Shown here piece after piece: positions 9,771 through 20,112 of a stretch of 64,000 bases of DNA. A program made the translations under genes and the position numbers. The DNA is taken from positions 802,668 to 866,667 of the forward strand of contig WBVU01000011.1 of assembly GCA_009192285.1 (NCBI GenBank). The letters run 5' to 3'. The stretch comes from Morchella semilibera. Its lineage: Eukaryota; Ascomycota; Pezizomycetes; Pezizales; Morchellaceae. Below the pieces are notes generated by a model. The model searched no databases and was not told the DNA's origin. It was given only the letters and a program-made list of their open reading frames with translations. How positions within the stretch are numbered: position 1 is the first letter of the stretch; each line of letters begins with the position of its first letter.

Positions 9771-10781
9771 TTAAGCGGTGATTCTCCTCTGCTGGCCAAG
9801 AGCACGGCCCCTCTGCCTGGAGTTAAGGCGGACGACAGCGTTGTCCTCAGCCTTAGCCACGGCCTCCTCGGCCTCCGAAACGATCACCTCAATGTGGCAG
9901 GGATTTGACATGTAAGGGTTGATCTAATGCATTTTGTCAGTAACACATCCCTTTTGGGGTATTGGAGGTGTTCAACATACACGTCCATGTGCGCGGTAAG
10001 TCCTTCTCCTCTGCTTGGGGGCTTGGTTGACCTGGATGTGGGAGATCTGGAGGTTGGAGGTATCGAGACCCTTGGTGTCGGCGTTGGCCTCAGCGTTGCG
10101 GAGGAGACCGAGAAGGAACTCGGCGGACTTCTCGGGCCAGCGAGCGCGGGAAACACCGAACTGCTTGCCTATAGAGAAACGTCTGTTAGCTCTACCACTG
10201 TAAAAACGAGTGATGGCATGCGCTTAGAGCAGCGATATGTAGGGCCGTAGTCGGGTAACAGGACGAAAAGCTATTTCCCGCGGACATGCGCCCTTCAATC
10301 CTCTCTTCTAATCTTCCAAGCATTTTCCCAGCCTAAAGCCCCATCCGCGAATTCCAAGCACCAGCCCTCTTACAAAACCATAACTTCCGAGAAAAAAGGA
10401 CCTAAACCCACCTTGAGCGCAACGTCCTGTACTTCCAGCGTACCTCCTCATTGGGACAGCCTCTTTGTGCTGCTTAACGTTCTCTAAGAAAGCAATGGCG
10501 CGAGAGAGCTTCATGCGAGTGATGGCCTGAGCAGTCTCACGGGTGTTCTTGAAAGAAACGCGGAGAAATGAGCCGCGAGACTTCGCAGACTTGGCCTCGT
10601 TGTTGGGGGTAGCAGCGTAGCGGACCTGGATATTATCAAAGATTCTTGCATGTCAGCTTTCCATCCTTTCACAATTGATTCCGTTCCCCCATTTCCCGCA
10701 AATTTCCTAGACCCCCACCCCCACCCTTCCAGAAATTTGAACCGCGAAGCTGGTAAAAAATTACGTGGAAAAACTGACCAT
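9771..10781 (-). CDS. RPL17: 60S ribosomal protein L17 (uL22)
   Basis: A large-subunit ribosomal protein lining the exit tunnel. Four exons: 10779-10781 (ATG only), 10412-10625, 9981-10168 and 9771-9923. They total 558 nt and encode 185 aa, the normal length for eukaryotic L17. Diagnostic stretches are [19 protein letters not shown] near the N-terminus, [20 protein letters not shown] around residue 65, [20 protein letters not shown], and [15 protein letters not shown] near residue 140. The first intron (10626-10778) splits the gene immediately after the start codon (ATG|GTCAGT), a layout often seen in ribosomal protein genes. The remaining introns are 243 and 57 bp. Identification is firm; the start exon rests on the splice motif and frame. 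Confidence 0.93.
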
Positions 10782-11562
10782 CGTGTTTTGAAAATTTCCT
10801 TAAGCCGGGGAGGGGATTCGTGGTTGTCGTGGTTGGTTGTCTTTGGATTCTTAGGGACTCGTCCGTCGTATCTGGATCAGCCAGGGAAATTTTTGGAGGG
10901 ATTACCTGACCAGTGTGCTTTTGTGGTCGGGACTGTCTTTTGGCCTTGGCAGCCCAGGTGGTTGCTGCCCTACACATAATTAAGCCACACAAAGCTATAT
11001 TGGGTAATTGTGCTGCACTACCTTACCTTTTAAGTATATGTAGGTATATGTATGTAACCTATTCATTACCATTTGTATAGTTTAAGTAGCGAACACGTAG
11101 AGGTACATAACTGTAGCGAGTAGCTTAGACCTACTATCAAAATGAAGGTCTGGGGTAGTCTCGTGATGGTGGTGGTGGTTGTGACCAATAGCTTTTCGGA
11201 GTTTTTGGCATAGCAACCTGGGATTTTGGGCTCATTGGCATGGTACAAACTTTTTATGTAGGCTTAATAAATCCGGTTTCAACGCAACCAAATGTTAGGT
11301 ACCAAAAGGGAGCCCATCCCTTTGTATTCAATAACTGTGGCTAATATGGGAGCTTTCCAGTTGAAGGAATCCAGCTATATTACGTCCGTTTTGCCTTCCT
11401 TAGTTAGGGCTCTTGCCAAAAGGATACCCTTAAGGACACAAAACCGTGCGGACACGCTGCAGGTTCTCAAATTGCTGCTGTGCTATTAAAGCTCTATTTT
11501 ACTTTGAATGGACTTCATGATGGAGGACAGTTCTTACATCTCCCCCTATACCTCAAATCTGT
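10782..11562. other. Intergenic, RPL17 upstream and CPD1 downstream
   Basis: About 780 bp without a supported gene. It contains the RPL17 promoter and the 3' flank of the phosphodiesterase gene. Short TATATGTAGGTA-type words occur at 11030-11060. I see no RNA gene. Confidence 0.5.
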
Positions 11563-12438
11563 CTACAAATTACGCTCCGCCAAAATGACCCACTCATCAA
11601 TCGGTTTGCTAGTCGGGACCTGTGATTTGCTCACAACGTTAACGCTGTTCAGCATCTAGTGCAGAGAAAGCCCCGGTTGGGCAGCAAATGCACTTACCAA
11701 GAGAAGCTTTCCTCCTTTCCAACCGCTCATCTCAGGCTCTGGATTGGGACCGGAAACTCCTGAAAGTCTAACGCCAGCACTAAGGACATCATTTTCCATG
11801 GCCTTCGACACATCTTCCGGGACTGGCCATAGATTTGAATAGACAATCGAGAGATGGGGCGTAAATTTCTCCCGCGCCCACTTCTCCGCATCTTCCCTCG
11901 ACTGTCCGCCAAATGCGAACTTTTCGCGGCATTCAATTGCGAGTGCCATAAGGGAATCACTCTTCTCCAGGTGAAGGGTTCCGCGCGTAAAAAATGTTTC
12001 TCTATGATCACTTTTACCTCAGTAACCTAACGAACAAGGAAAGGAATCTCAGGCACGTATAGAGAGACAAACCCGATCACCATGGAAGTAAACCTGGTGT
12101 TAGGAAGTTCCTTGACATCAATACTGTCAAGGGTCTCTTGGGGATCCAAGCTAGGGGGAACTTCAGCAGTTATAGTAGCATGTGGGCGAAATTTTGGGAC
12201 CTTTTCATCCCCAAAATGAGCAGGAATAGTGCTGGTGATGAGCCTAATTAACGCAGCCTCAAGAGGGGTTCCCGCGGGAGGGCATAACCAAATAGAAGCT
12301 ACGGAATTTCAGTATCAATAAATATTTATATCCGATTGCTACGGAAGGAGCTGCTGAACTCACAACCTAGCTCAGAAGTATATCAGTGGGAGGTGGGAGA
12401 TAGTAGTCTTTATGAAGCAGCGATAACTTACCACCCAT
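11563..12438 (-). CDS. CPD1: 2',3'-cyclic-nucleotide 3'-phosphodiesterase (Cpd1-like)
   Basis: A member of the 2H phosphoesterase family that opens ADP-ribose 1'',2''-cyclic phosphate from tRNA splicing in yeast. Exons: 12432-12438, 12073-12298, 11698-12010 and 11563-11619, 603 nt and 200 aa. The two family signatures are present: HATIT (HxT) in exon 2 and HLSIV (HxS) in exon 3, about 100 residues apart. The N-terminus reads IWLCPPAGTPLEAAL and the end reads VPTSKPIDEWVILAERNL, as in the family. The first coding exon is only 7 nt (ATGGGTG). The intron 12011-12072 was placed by phase: only the AAAAG acceptor keeps the conserved FTSMVIGDHRETFFTRG reading. The enzyme is probably cytosolic; no signal peptide is seen. 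Confidence 0.87.
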
Positions 12439-13808
12439 TGTTGATGTAATTTGGTATTGAGGAAAGCTACAATCAGATCTTTGACAGACTAAGGGATACG
12501 GGCACTCAGCAAAGGGTCGTGAAATTCTGAAATCGGGAACCCTGATTTTAATCAAAGTACTAGAGTGTTGAGGGTAGGTGATCAGAATCTGATAAGTGAG
12601 TATTGCGGCTCCGCTTAGACCTGCCAAGTTCTTGTGGCTTACGCGCGATGACATGCCTCATGTTGACAGCACTTAACAGATCAATTAGGCATTGCGGGGT
12701 GAGTATATCATTTAATCCTAGGATGTTATATATGCACTTTCAGCTCTCTTTAATTTATATAACATAAACAAAATAGAGTACACTCATTCACGCCGTGAAC
12801 GACTTTATATAGTACTTGGTAGGTTCTTAAGTTTAGGATGAGAGTCCTACTTGGAAATTTGGAAGTACTATAGAGTATGTATGTACCTACACTGTTGTTT
12901 AGTTGGGAACCCTAAACCCCGTTTTTAAAAACCTCCGTTTGCACTTATCTAACGGGGTTTGTTGTATGTATAATGGTTTCATAACCAAGAAAACTACCAA
13001 ACGGAGCCTTAATATCTTCCCATAACGCTCCGTTTAGACCTGCTACCAAACAGACCCTAAGTACATGTAGTTACAGCGCCTAGTAAACCACCGTCGGGAA
13101 GCAAAAACATACATGTATATATATATATATATATAAAAACTGCTGGAATCACATCTTTCTCAATTGCTGCATAGCCCACACCTTTGAGGTATCGCCTGGC
13201 AGGCCGAGACATGCCCAGAATCTGGTGCACTACAGCCTTGGCAACTTTGCGCTAAAAAACACCGTTCAAGGGTGTACATGTAGTCTTAATTATATCACTA
13301 CAGTACCGAAACCGTATTCCAGTCGTTACTAATACCGTAAGGGTGCGGTATTGATGCGGCATCGATGTGGTACTCTACTTACGATGCATGCTGGTTTAAA
13401 CCGGTATCCTTGGCTCGGTACCGTAGCCCTACAGTTACATTTTTACCCTATTTTCGAGACTGTACCTTATATAGAAAGTCAAGAGCCAGGTTTGTATAAT
13501 ATGCAGTGCACCGGATTCTGAACATGTTTCGGCCCGCCAGGCGTTATATAACACAATAATTTCTAATACCCTACACCTTAATTACCAGGAATACCATTTA
13601 AATTACTTAATCTTTTAAAAAATTGTTTAGACAATATAGTAGAGCATTCTACTCAAGGGATAAGCTCTCCGTACGAATTATTCAAATAAATTCAGGAACT
13701 CTCTTCAAATATTACCTAATATAGTGATAACAGTTTTGAGCTATACACTTGCAACTAAAAACAAGAACAGGAGTCCCCAATACCAAAAGACAGACAGATT
13801 CAAAGCCA
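12439..13808. other. Intergenic with inverted repeats, (TA)n and TACATGTA
   Basis: No gene supported. It contains two inverted-repeat structures (about 12912-13034 and 13288-13436) that resemble remnants of small transposons, a (TA)n run at 13117-13134, and TACATGTA at 13062, 13110 and 13275. The last 200 bp are AT-rich 3' flank of the mitochondrial L15 gene. Confidence 0.55.
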
Positions 13809-14779
13809 CTAGAACAGTCTGTTCTCCTCTTTGGCCTTCTTCTGCGCCGCTCCAGCTCCCTTGTTCTGAGAACCAGCCCCAACCTTGTTCGGTCCCGGAA
13901 TCTTCCAGAACAAACTGGGCGACTCTCCTTCGCTAACAGTATGTGAGAGGTAACCTCTGTGCTCTGGGTCTCTGTAGTACTCGATGTCCTTACGGGCAGT
14001 AGGATTGGCCAACCGGCGTGGGGTCTTGAAGAAGTGCGGGTAGATAATAGACTTGATACCGTCCTTGGTGAAGTAACGGGTAACAACTTTACCACCAGCC
14101 GCTTCAATGGCCTTGATAGCTTCTTTGGAGGCGCGAGATACAGTGATATCAATAGGGGTCTTCAGCGCTTCTTTTCCCTATTTAAAGCGTTAGGTATCGG
14201 CACGCGTAATGAAGCCTAGTTGGATATATACTCTTGCAAGGATCTTCACGCCGTCCTTAATCCCGTGGAGACAGCGGGAGTCCGCCAGCTCTTTTAAGGT
14301 AATTGGCTTTGAGGGATCGATCCGGCCCTGATCGATCCAACTCTGTAGCCTATCGAGGTTCAGTGGCGACATTGTTTCGGAGTATCTATCACAACTCCAA
14401 TTAACATCTTTAATTTTTCCAGCACATTGCGCCATGACCAGCGCAGAAATAATTACTTATTTTCCCATCCTCTGGGTCCATGTACAATTTCTATTGGTGT
14501 TTGACCACCCTCAAATCCTGCCGGAACCTTCCCATGCTGCTTCTGACCCTTGTGGCCCCTTCCAGAAGTCTTACCCTTCCCTGAGGAAGGGCCACGACCT
14601 CTTCTAATCCGCTTATTGTACGAGGACGCAACATTTCGCAAATCCGAAACGATGGACGCTGAGCGGCTCTGCTGTTGTGGCAGGTTCGCAAAGAGTACAG
14701 GTACGAGAAAATTAAATGATAGGGACGGCCGGGTGACGACCGTCCTCATGGTGCGAGAGAAAGTCGTGAGCAGAGACAT
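13809..14779 (-). CDS. MRPL10: Mitochondrial ribosomal protein L15 (uL15m, MRPL10 type)
   Basis: Exons 14457-14779, 14232-14385 and 13809-14177 give 846 nt and 281 aa. The N-terminus is basic and hydroxylated ([19 protein letters not shown]), as expected for mitochondrial import. The L15 core has the Gly/Lys-rich signature [20 protein letters not shown], followed by [10 protein letters not shown]. The tail [15 protein letters not shown] is typical of the fungal mitochondrial form. Introns are 71 bp (GTAATT/GATAG) and 54 bp (GTATAT/AATAG), and both restore frame. The protein would join the mitoribosomal large subunit. The gene is divergent from eIF4E with 318 bp between start codons. Confidence 0.93.
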
Positions 14780-15097
14780 TGTGTTCTGGTAAATAATTCC
14801 CAGGCAACACCTTAGATATCGACCGGAGGTTGAAAAATCATTGTTATCGTTGGGCGCCCCGCGGCTGACGTAAACACTACTCTGGTAGTCACCTTGCCCA
14901 AAGTAGTTTTGTAGGTTTCAGAAAGTAAAGCCCCGCCTTCAGGCCCAACCACTGCAGTTTCAACCTACCTAGATATTTCATTTTCCCTTATCTAACCCTT
15001 CCTCTACCCCTGGTGAACCATTCAGCCTCTGGTAGACTCTACAGTGATCAGCCCCCATACAATAATCTCCGCAACATCTTACGATAAAGCCAAAATC
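14780..15097. promoter_or_regulatory. Shared divergent promoter, MRPL10 / eIF4E
   Basis: 318 bp separate the two start codons, so regulatory sequence must be shared. It includes a GC-rich patch (GGGCGCCCCGCGGCTGACG near 14850) with a CRE-like TGACG core, and a pyrimidine-rich stretch before the eIF4E start. No TATA box is obvious. The role is inferred from position only. Confidence 0.45.
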
Positions 15098-15997
15098 ATG
15101 ACCACCGAATCAAACGATCTTCCCACCATGGTTGAGGTTCTTGATGAACAGCGCCCCCTGAATGAAATCCCCGTTTCTCCTCCCAACGGCGAGAGTGATG
15201 ATGGTGCAGATGAGGCCGGCGCCTCTGACGCGAACAGCAAGGAGCAGTTGACAGTATTTCATTCTCCCGAAAACTTCAACGTCAAACATCCCTTGATGAA
15301 CAGATGGACCCTCTGGTTCACCAAGCCCCCGAGCCCAAAGGTCTGCCTCTCATATTTCCTCAGATTCCATTTCTCAAAAAAAATCCATATATATACTAAC
15401 GCGCCATATTTAGGGCGAGAACAATTGGAACGATCTTCTGAAGGAAGTCGTAACTTTTGACTCTGTAGAGGAGTTTTGGGGGATCTATGTATGTTTTCCC
15501 GGACAACCCGAACTTTATCTTATTAAGAGCTTTCCACTTACGCACTTCTATAGAACAATATTGCCAAAACATCCGAGCTCGCCCTCAAATCTGACTACCA
15601 CCTATTCAAGGCCGGTGTACGCCCTGAGTGGGAAGATCCCCAAAACAAGAACGGTGGCAAATGGTCCTACCAGTTTAAGGAGAAGCGCGCTGTCCCCATT
15701 GATGAGCTCTGGTTGCATGTCATGCTCGCCGCTATTGGTGAGACTCTCGAATCCGAAAACGACAAGGAGATTATGGGTGTCGTTGTCAACGTCCGCAAGG
15801 CCTTCTTCAGGATTGGTGTTTGGACAAAGTCCTCGGGTGGTGGAAAGACATCTGCCTCCAGGGAGGCTCTTATGGACATTGGGAAGAAGTTCAAGGAGGT
15901 ACTTAGATTGGCCGACAAGGAGTATGCTGAATTCTCGGGCCACACGGAGAGTGCACACTCTGGGAGTACCAGGGCGAAAGCAAAGTTCACTGTTTAA
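15098..15997 (+). CDS. Translation initiation factor eIF4E (cap-binding)
   Basis: eIF4E binds the mRNA 5' cap and recruits eIF4G. Exons 15098-15340, 15414-15488 and 15554-15997 give 762 nt and 253 aa. The start ATG at 15098 is the first in frame; the frame is open upstream but without another ATG. An acidic N-terminal tail precedes the folded domain. Conserved elements are HPLMNRWTLWFTKP, VEEFWGIYNNI (exon 2/3 junction), GVRPEWEDPQNKNGGKW carrying the cap-stacking Trp-Glu region, and FRIGVWTKS with the phosphate-contact region. The 3' UTR begins with a striking G-run array at 16051. Identification is firm. Confidence 0.95.
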
Positions 15998-17068
15998 ACT
16001 GCAGTACAGTTTATATACCCAGGTCTCTAGCCACATAAAGCAAGTGACGCGGGGGGAGGGGGAGGGGGAGGGGAAAAGCGAGAAGGCATGGTTTGTGGGA
16101 TTCTCTGAAAGGCAACATAATGAAGAAACGGATTTCAAATCCTTCTGATCTGGAGATTGGTGGAGTTATCAAAAGTTATTTCCCCTTTGATATTCTTAGG
16201 TATCTTCGCACTTTTCATTCACGGTATTTTTATATGATTTTTGCCAGGTTAACTCTCACCTTTATTGTTCTGGCTTGTACCTCGTCCCTTTTCCCATGGG
16301 CGAGCGCGGTGTTCTTCCTTCTTTTCCTTTCCTTTCCTTCCCTTTATTTCATTTTATTTTCTCTTCTCCCCTTTTCCCTCCTCTTCTCTTCTCTCCTCTT
16401 CAGGTTTGTACCTTGAAGGCCAGCAGATAGCAGCTAGCTCCGCGCATAGATTTCTTCTTCTTCCTCAGCACAGGGTATCACGGGTATAAAAGCACCTTGA
16501 AGGCTGGAGGCCTTCATTTGCCAAGACTAAAGTCCTCCATGTCTGACGCACCCTCTTCACAAGATGCAACGACGTTCATTGTGAAACTTGTAATAACTCT
16601 TCCCAACATCAAATATTTGGATTACTGTCACATGTTACTATTACAATCTGTTGTCTGTAACTCTCAGTTCCACGCGTAGATTAGAGCGTGTTTCGGTTCA
16701 GGTTCAGTTCATATTGGACTGGCTCGCAGTTTGTCATTAAGAAAACCGACCCCACCCCCGCCACCGACATGGAAAGAATAATTTAATAAATAGGGAAGGG
16801 TTGTGATTCATCTCACTCGGTGAGACAGCGTTACAGGAAGATCAGATCTAAAACATGTAGAATCAAGGGGAAGAAATAGAGACGAGCGGTTTCGAAACGA
16901 TGAAATGAATATTTGGGCATAAAATACATATCGAAATGTAAAATGCTTGGACAAAGAGTAATCACCGTGATTAATAGCACTAATATTCGGTATAAACGAA
17001 GGAAAATAAGGCAAGTAAGTTAATGGAGTCAAGAGTGAAGATTCTATGATAGTGACAGAACAGCAGGT
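15998..17068. other. Intergenic: G-run array and polypyrimidine tract
   Basis: No gene supported. 16051-16073 is four G-runs separated by single A residues. 16311-16402 is almost pure C/T. The remainder is plain intergenic sequence downstream of eIF4E and of the Rds1-like gene, which are convergent. Confidence 0.5.
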
Positions 17069-18106
17069 CTATAGCCAAAATGTTAGCGATCTTCCTCGAG
17101 TGATCATGTATGAAGCAACGTACCCAGCAAGCACCACGTCATCCGTCATTGTGGTTCCACTACTCGTTAATACGACATATACCTCTCCGCCCATTCCTTG
17201 GGGAACCACACAACTTCCCGATGCGAATGGAGCAAATTGGGTCCCCGCCTCACCAGAGGTAAATGCGCAGAACGTACTCCCATCCGCAAACGCCGTCGGG
17301 TCTGACAAGGTCAACACAGACCCTGCCGTGACCGCCGAGGCGTTTACGATATTAAGCGATGGAAACACCTGGAGCCCGAGAGAGGAGCCTGCAGGACATT
17401 CCGTGATAAAGCCTGCAGCTAGTGTGAAGATCTGCCGCGCGCTGACGGCGGCGTCGAAGGCCTGTGGGACTGGCGACTGCTTGAGGGCCGTCCGGATGAA
17501 TGTTTGGTGTCGGGCTTCAATAGTGACTATTGAAGCTGCGGCAGAGAGAACCTTGCCGTCTGTGATGAGGGGAGCGGCACCGAGGTATCTAGGTATCGTG
17601 TGAGAACTGATAATTTGATATGTGGATAGGAACAGGGAGCATCTTACGCGCTGATGCCGACCGCCTCAAGAACCTTTGCAACAGCAACCATGGACGCGGC
17701 GTCAGTGAACCCAAAGTTATAGGTACAAGGCTGCACCGGCGTAGCCCCTGCGCCCGCAATGGCAGCCATGAGAGCGGTTACATGGGTTGCCTCCGTAGCT
17801 CCAATCTGTGTCAGGCCGTCAATATCTGCCTGCGTCAGGCCCAGCGCAAGAAAGTCTGCGGCAGGGAATTTGGCGAATCCTTCTTTGTAGAACGCAGCTT
17901 CAAGGTGTTCAAGAGTTAATGCACTATTGATGGTCAGCTTTTGCTTAGTGGTATAAGCTACTGTTGGAAACTTACAATTGGAGAATTTCTAGATCTGTTA
18001 GTGCTGGTGCTGCCTGCCGACTAGCGATTGGATGAGCGCAGGTTATACCACTGAAGGCAGCGAACGCAGCAACGGCGGAGGTAACAATTCTCCGGAGGAT
18101 CGCCAT
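17069..18106 (-). CDS. Rds1-like secreted protein with ferritin-like domain
   Basis: Exons 17976-18106, 17648-17923 and 17069-17588 give 927 nt and 308 aa. The N-terminus is a clear signal peptide (MAILRRIVTSAVAAFAAFSG, then ITCAHPIASRQ), so the protein is probably secreted. The body matches the fungal Rds1/desiccation-related ferritin-like family (Ferritin_2 type): LEHLEAAFYKEGFAKF near residue 48, HVTALMAAI, and IVTIEARHQTFIRTALKQ, carrying the helix-bundle Glu/His residues. The C-terminal 110 residues form a Gly/Ser/Val-rich domain with two Cys. Rds1 homologues respond to starvation or stress, but metal binding here is untested. Introns are 52 and 59 bp. Confidence 0.85.
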
Positions 18107-20112
18107 TTCGGTTTATATTAAGACTGATATAAAAGGAAAATGGAGTGTTCTCGGGGCTTTTAGCGAAAATAAAGAATATTAAATATTATTACTGCGTCTA
18201 CAACAGCCACAGATGGATCCAGCAAGGTGAAAAGGCAGGGTATTCCGCCGGGGAATCTGTCCAAAAGAAAAAAAAATGGCTGTACTAGAAACGAACAAAA
18301 AACAGAGTAAAGGAGTGAAAAGAGAATGGAGGACGAATAGGGCAGACCTAGTTGGTGAAAGATTGAGTGAATTTGAAAGTGTAGACCTAGGAGATATATA
18401 CAAATCTCACCCCCGTTACTTATAACAATTTGGAACTGCGGGACTATGTTCTAGGGGGCTACTATACAAAGAATTCAGAGCGCGGGCCAGGAGTATCAAA
18501 CTCATTATTCATGCCCGACCCTCGGCGTTAGGAAGTATCTAACAAAGCGTCTGAATAGTGTTTGACAGCTCAATAATGGCTGGGTCGCGGGGTAGACGTC
18601 ATTTTTGAAACTGGGTAAGCTTCGCATCTGATGCAGGCCCTGGTCCTGGTCAGGGATCCGTCGCTTATTGGTTTCCTTATTTGTAGGTGATAGGCGCGCG
18701 GACCCAGGATTCCGCCAGCGTTAGCTAACTTGAGTAAGGTGTTGTCCGCATCTGGCCCAAAATAGTAGACGACGGGGTTACATGTATTTACCAGCGATTT
18801 GAAACTGGAGGCATCCCAGATCCACCTTTCTAAACAGATGCTTCCACGAGAGATCAAGATGGGTTGGCTAAACCTCTTTCAGGAAGAGAGGGGAAGTTTA
18901 TAACTCTGACCCATAAAGCCACCTGTCTCTTTGACTACAAGCGCCCTCTAGAATCTGACATTTGCACGCCCACTCACCCGTTTAGTTATATACATCTGTT
19001 CGTAATTGAAACAAGCTTCTGATTCTCCCTCGTTCACAACACCAAACGGACGAATTCCAAATACTACAGCCGCTATAACGGCATGGTACCCGCCCTGTCG
19101 GGTCCTAAATTCTCCGATACGATTTGATTCGTGTCTGTCACTCCAATTGTATCAAAGGCAAAAACCAACCAGACCCCACCTATACCTAACCCAACGTCTG
19201 TTGCTTAAACTGTACCGGGTGTTCAGCATAAGTCTGAAGAACTCGATCAGCCGATTTTGCTGTAAAACAGGGGTATCTCATCAGACTTTAGGTGAACTAC
19301 AGGGTTTTGGCGAACACGGGGTTTTGGCGAACAGGGGGTTGGGGCCAATAAAAACCGTTACTATTAGACAAATTCGCCAATTTAGGCGTTGCTATGGCGT
19401 TGCTACCCCGTGTTCGTCAGTTATATCGTTGCCCTTTACGACGCCAAACATCATTCATTACCCTTAACAACCCAGATCTCCCAGGACAAAAATGCGATTG
19501 GTCTCAAGATCACAAAACTCTCTACGGGAACTGAAATCTCAAATGCGGATTCACAAACTCTAGAAAATCAACAAAATAGAAATAGGTGAGTGTTAGAGGA
19601 CTTTTCTTATCCCTTTACACAATATACTAGCTCCTGTGTTGGTTCCCTAAATAGCTCAAATGCAAAAGCCTCTTACCTATCCAAACCGCATAACCGGGCC
19701 AGGTAATTAAAGACAAACCCTCCACCAAGAATCCTTTCATGTTGAAAGTAATTCCTTCATGCTTCATATCTCATCCACATCGCACCATTACAGAAAAGTT
19801 GAGAAATATAGAAACAAAAAGTGTCACCAATACCTTCCCTTCAAAGACAAGCCAAATGAATAGAAATTAGCTGGCTAGCTTTAATCAAAAAATATGGGGA
19901 TAAGGTCGGACGCCCAAATTAATGTTATGAAGAAAATAAGACACCAATTCATTCAGATAGCACTATCAATACCCCACCTACTCACATCATTCGTACAGCT
20001 ACCTCAAATATGTTTAAGGACACCAATATAATACCCATGCACATCTCTTATTTGTGTTTTTGCCATAAACACGAAAGTTCTTACAGGGCATAAGGGTTCA
20101 GCGACCGGATAG
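18107..20112. other. Intergenic, no supported gene
   Basis: About 2 kb between the Rds1-like promoter and the SSD1 3' end. A minus-strand open frame at 18570-18857 has no recognisable content. A two-copy 17-bp tandem (GGTTTTGGCGAACACGG type) lies at 19302-19335, and TACATGTA at 18779. Sequence from 19600 is AT-rich and probably the SSD1 3' UTR. Confidence 0.45.

Noticed and set aside
18570-18857. Minus-strand open frame of 95 codons
   Set aside because: No recognisable domain, no supporting introns, and codon content like the surrounding intergenic DNA.
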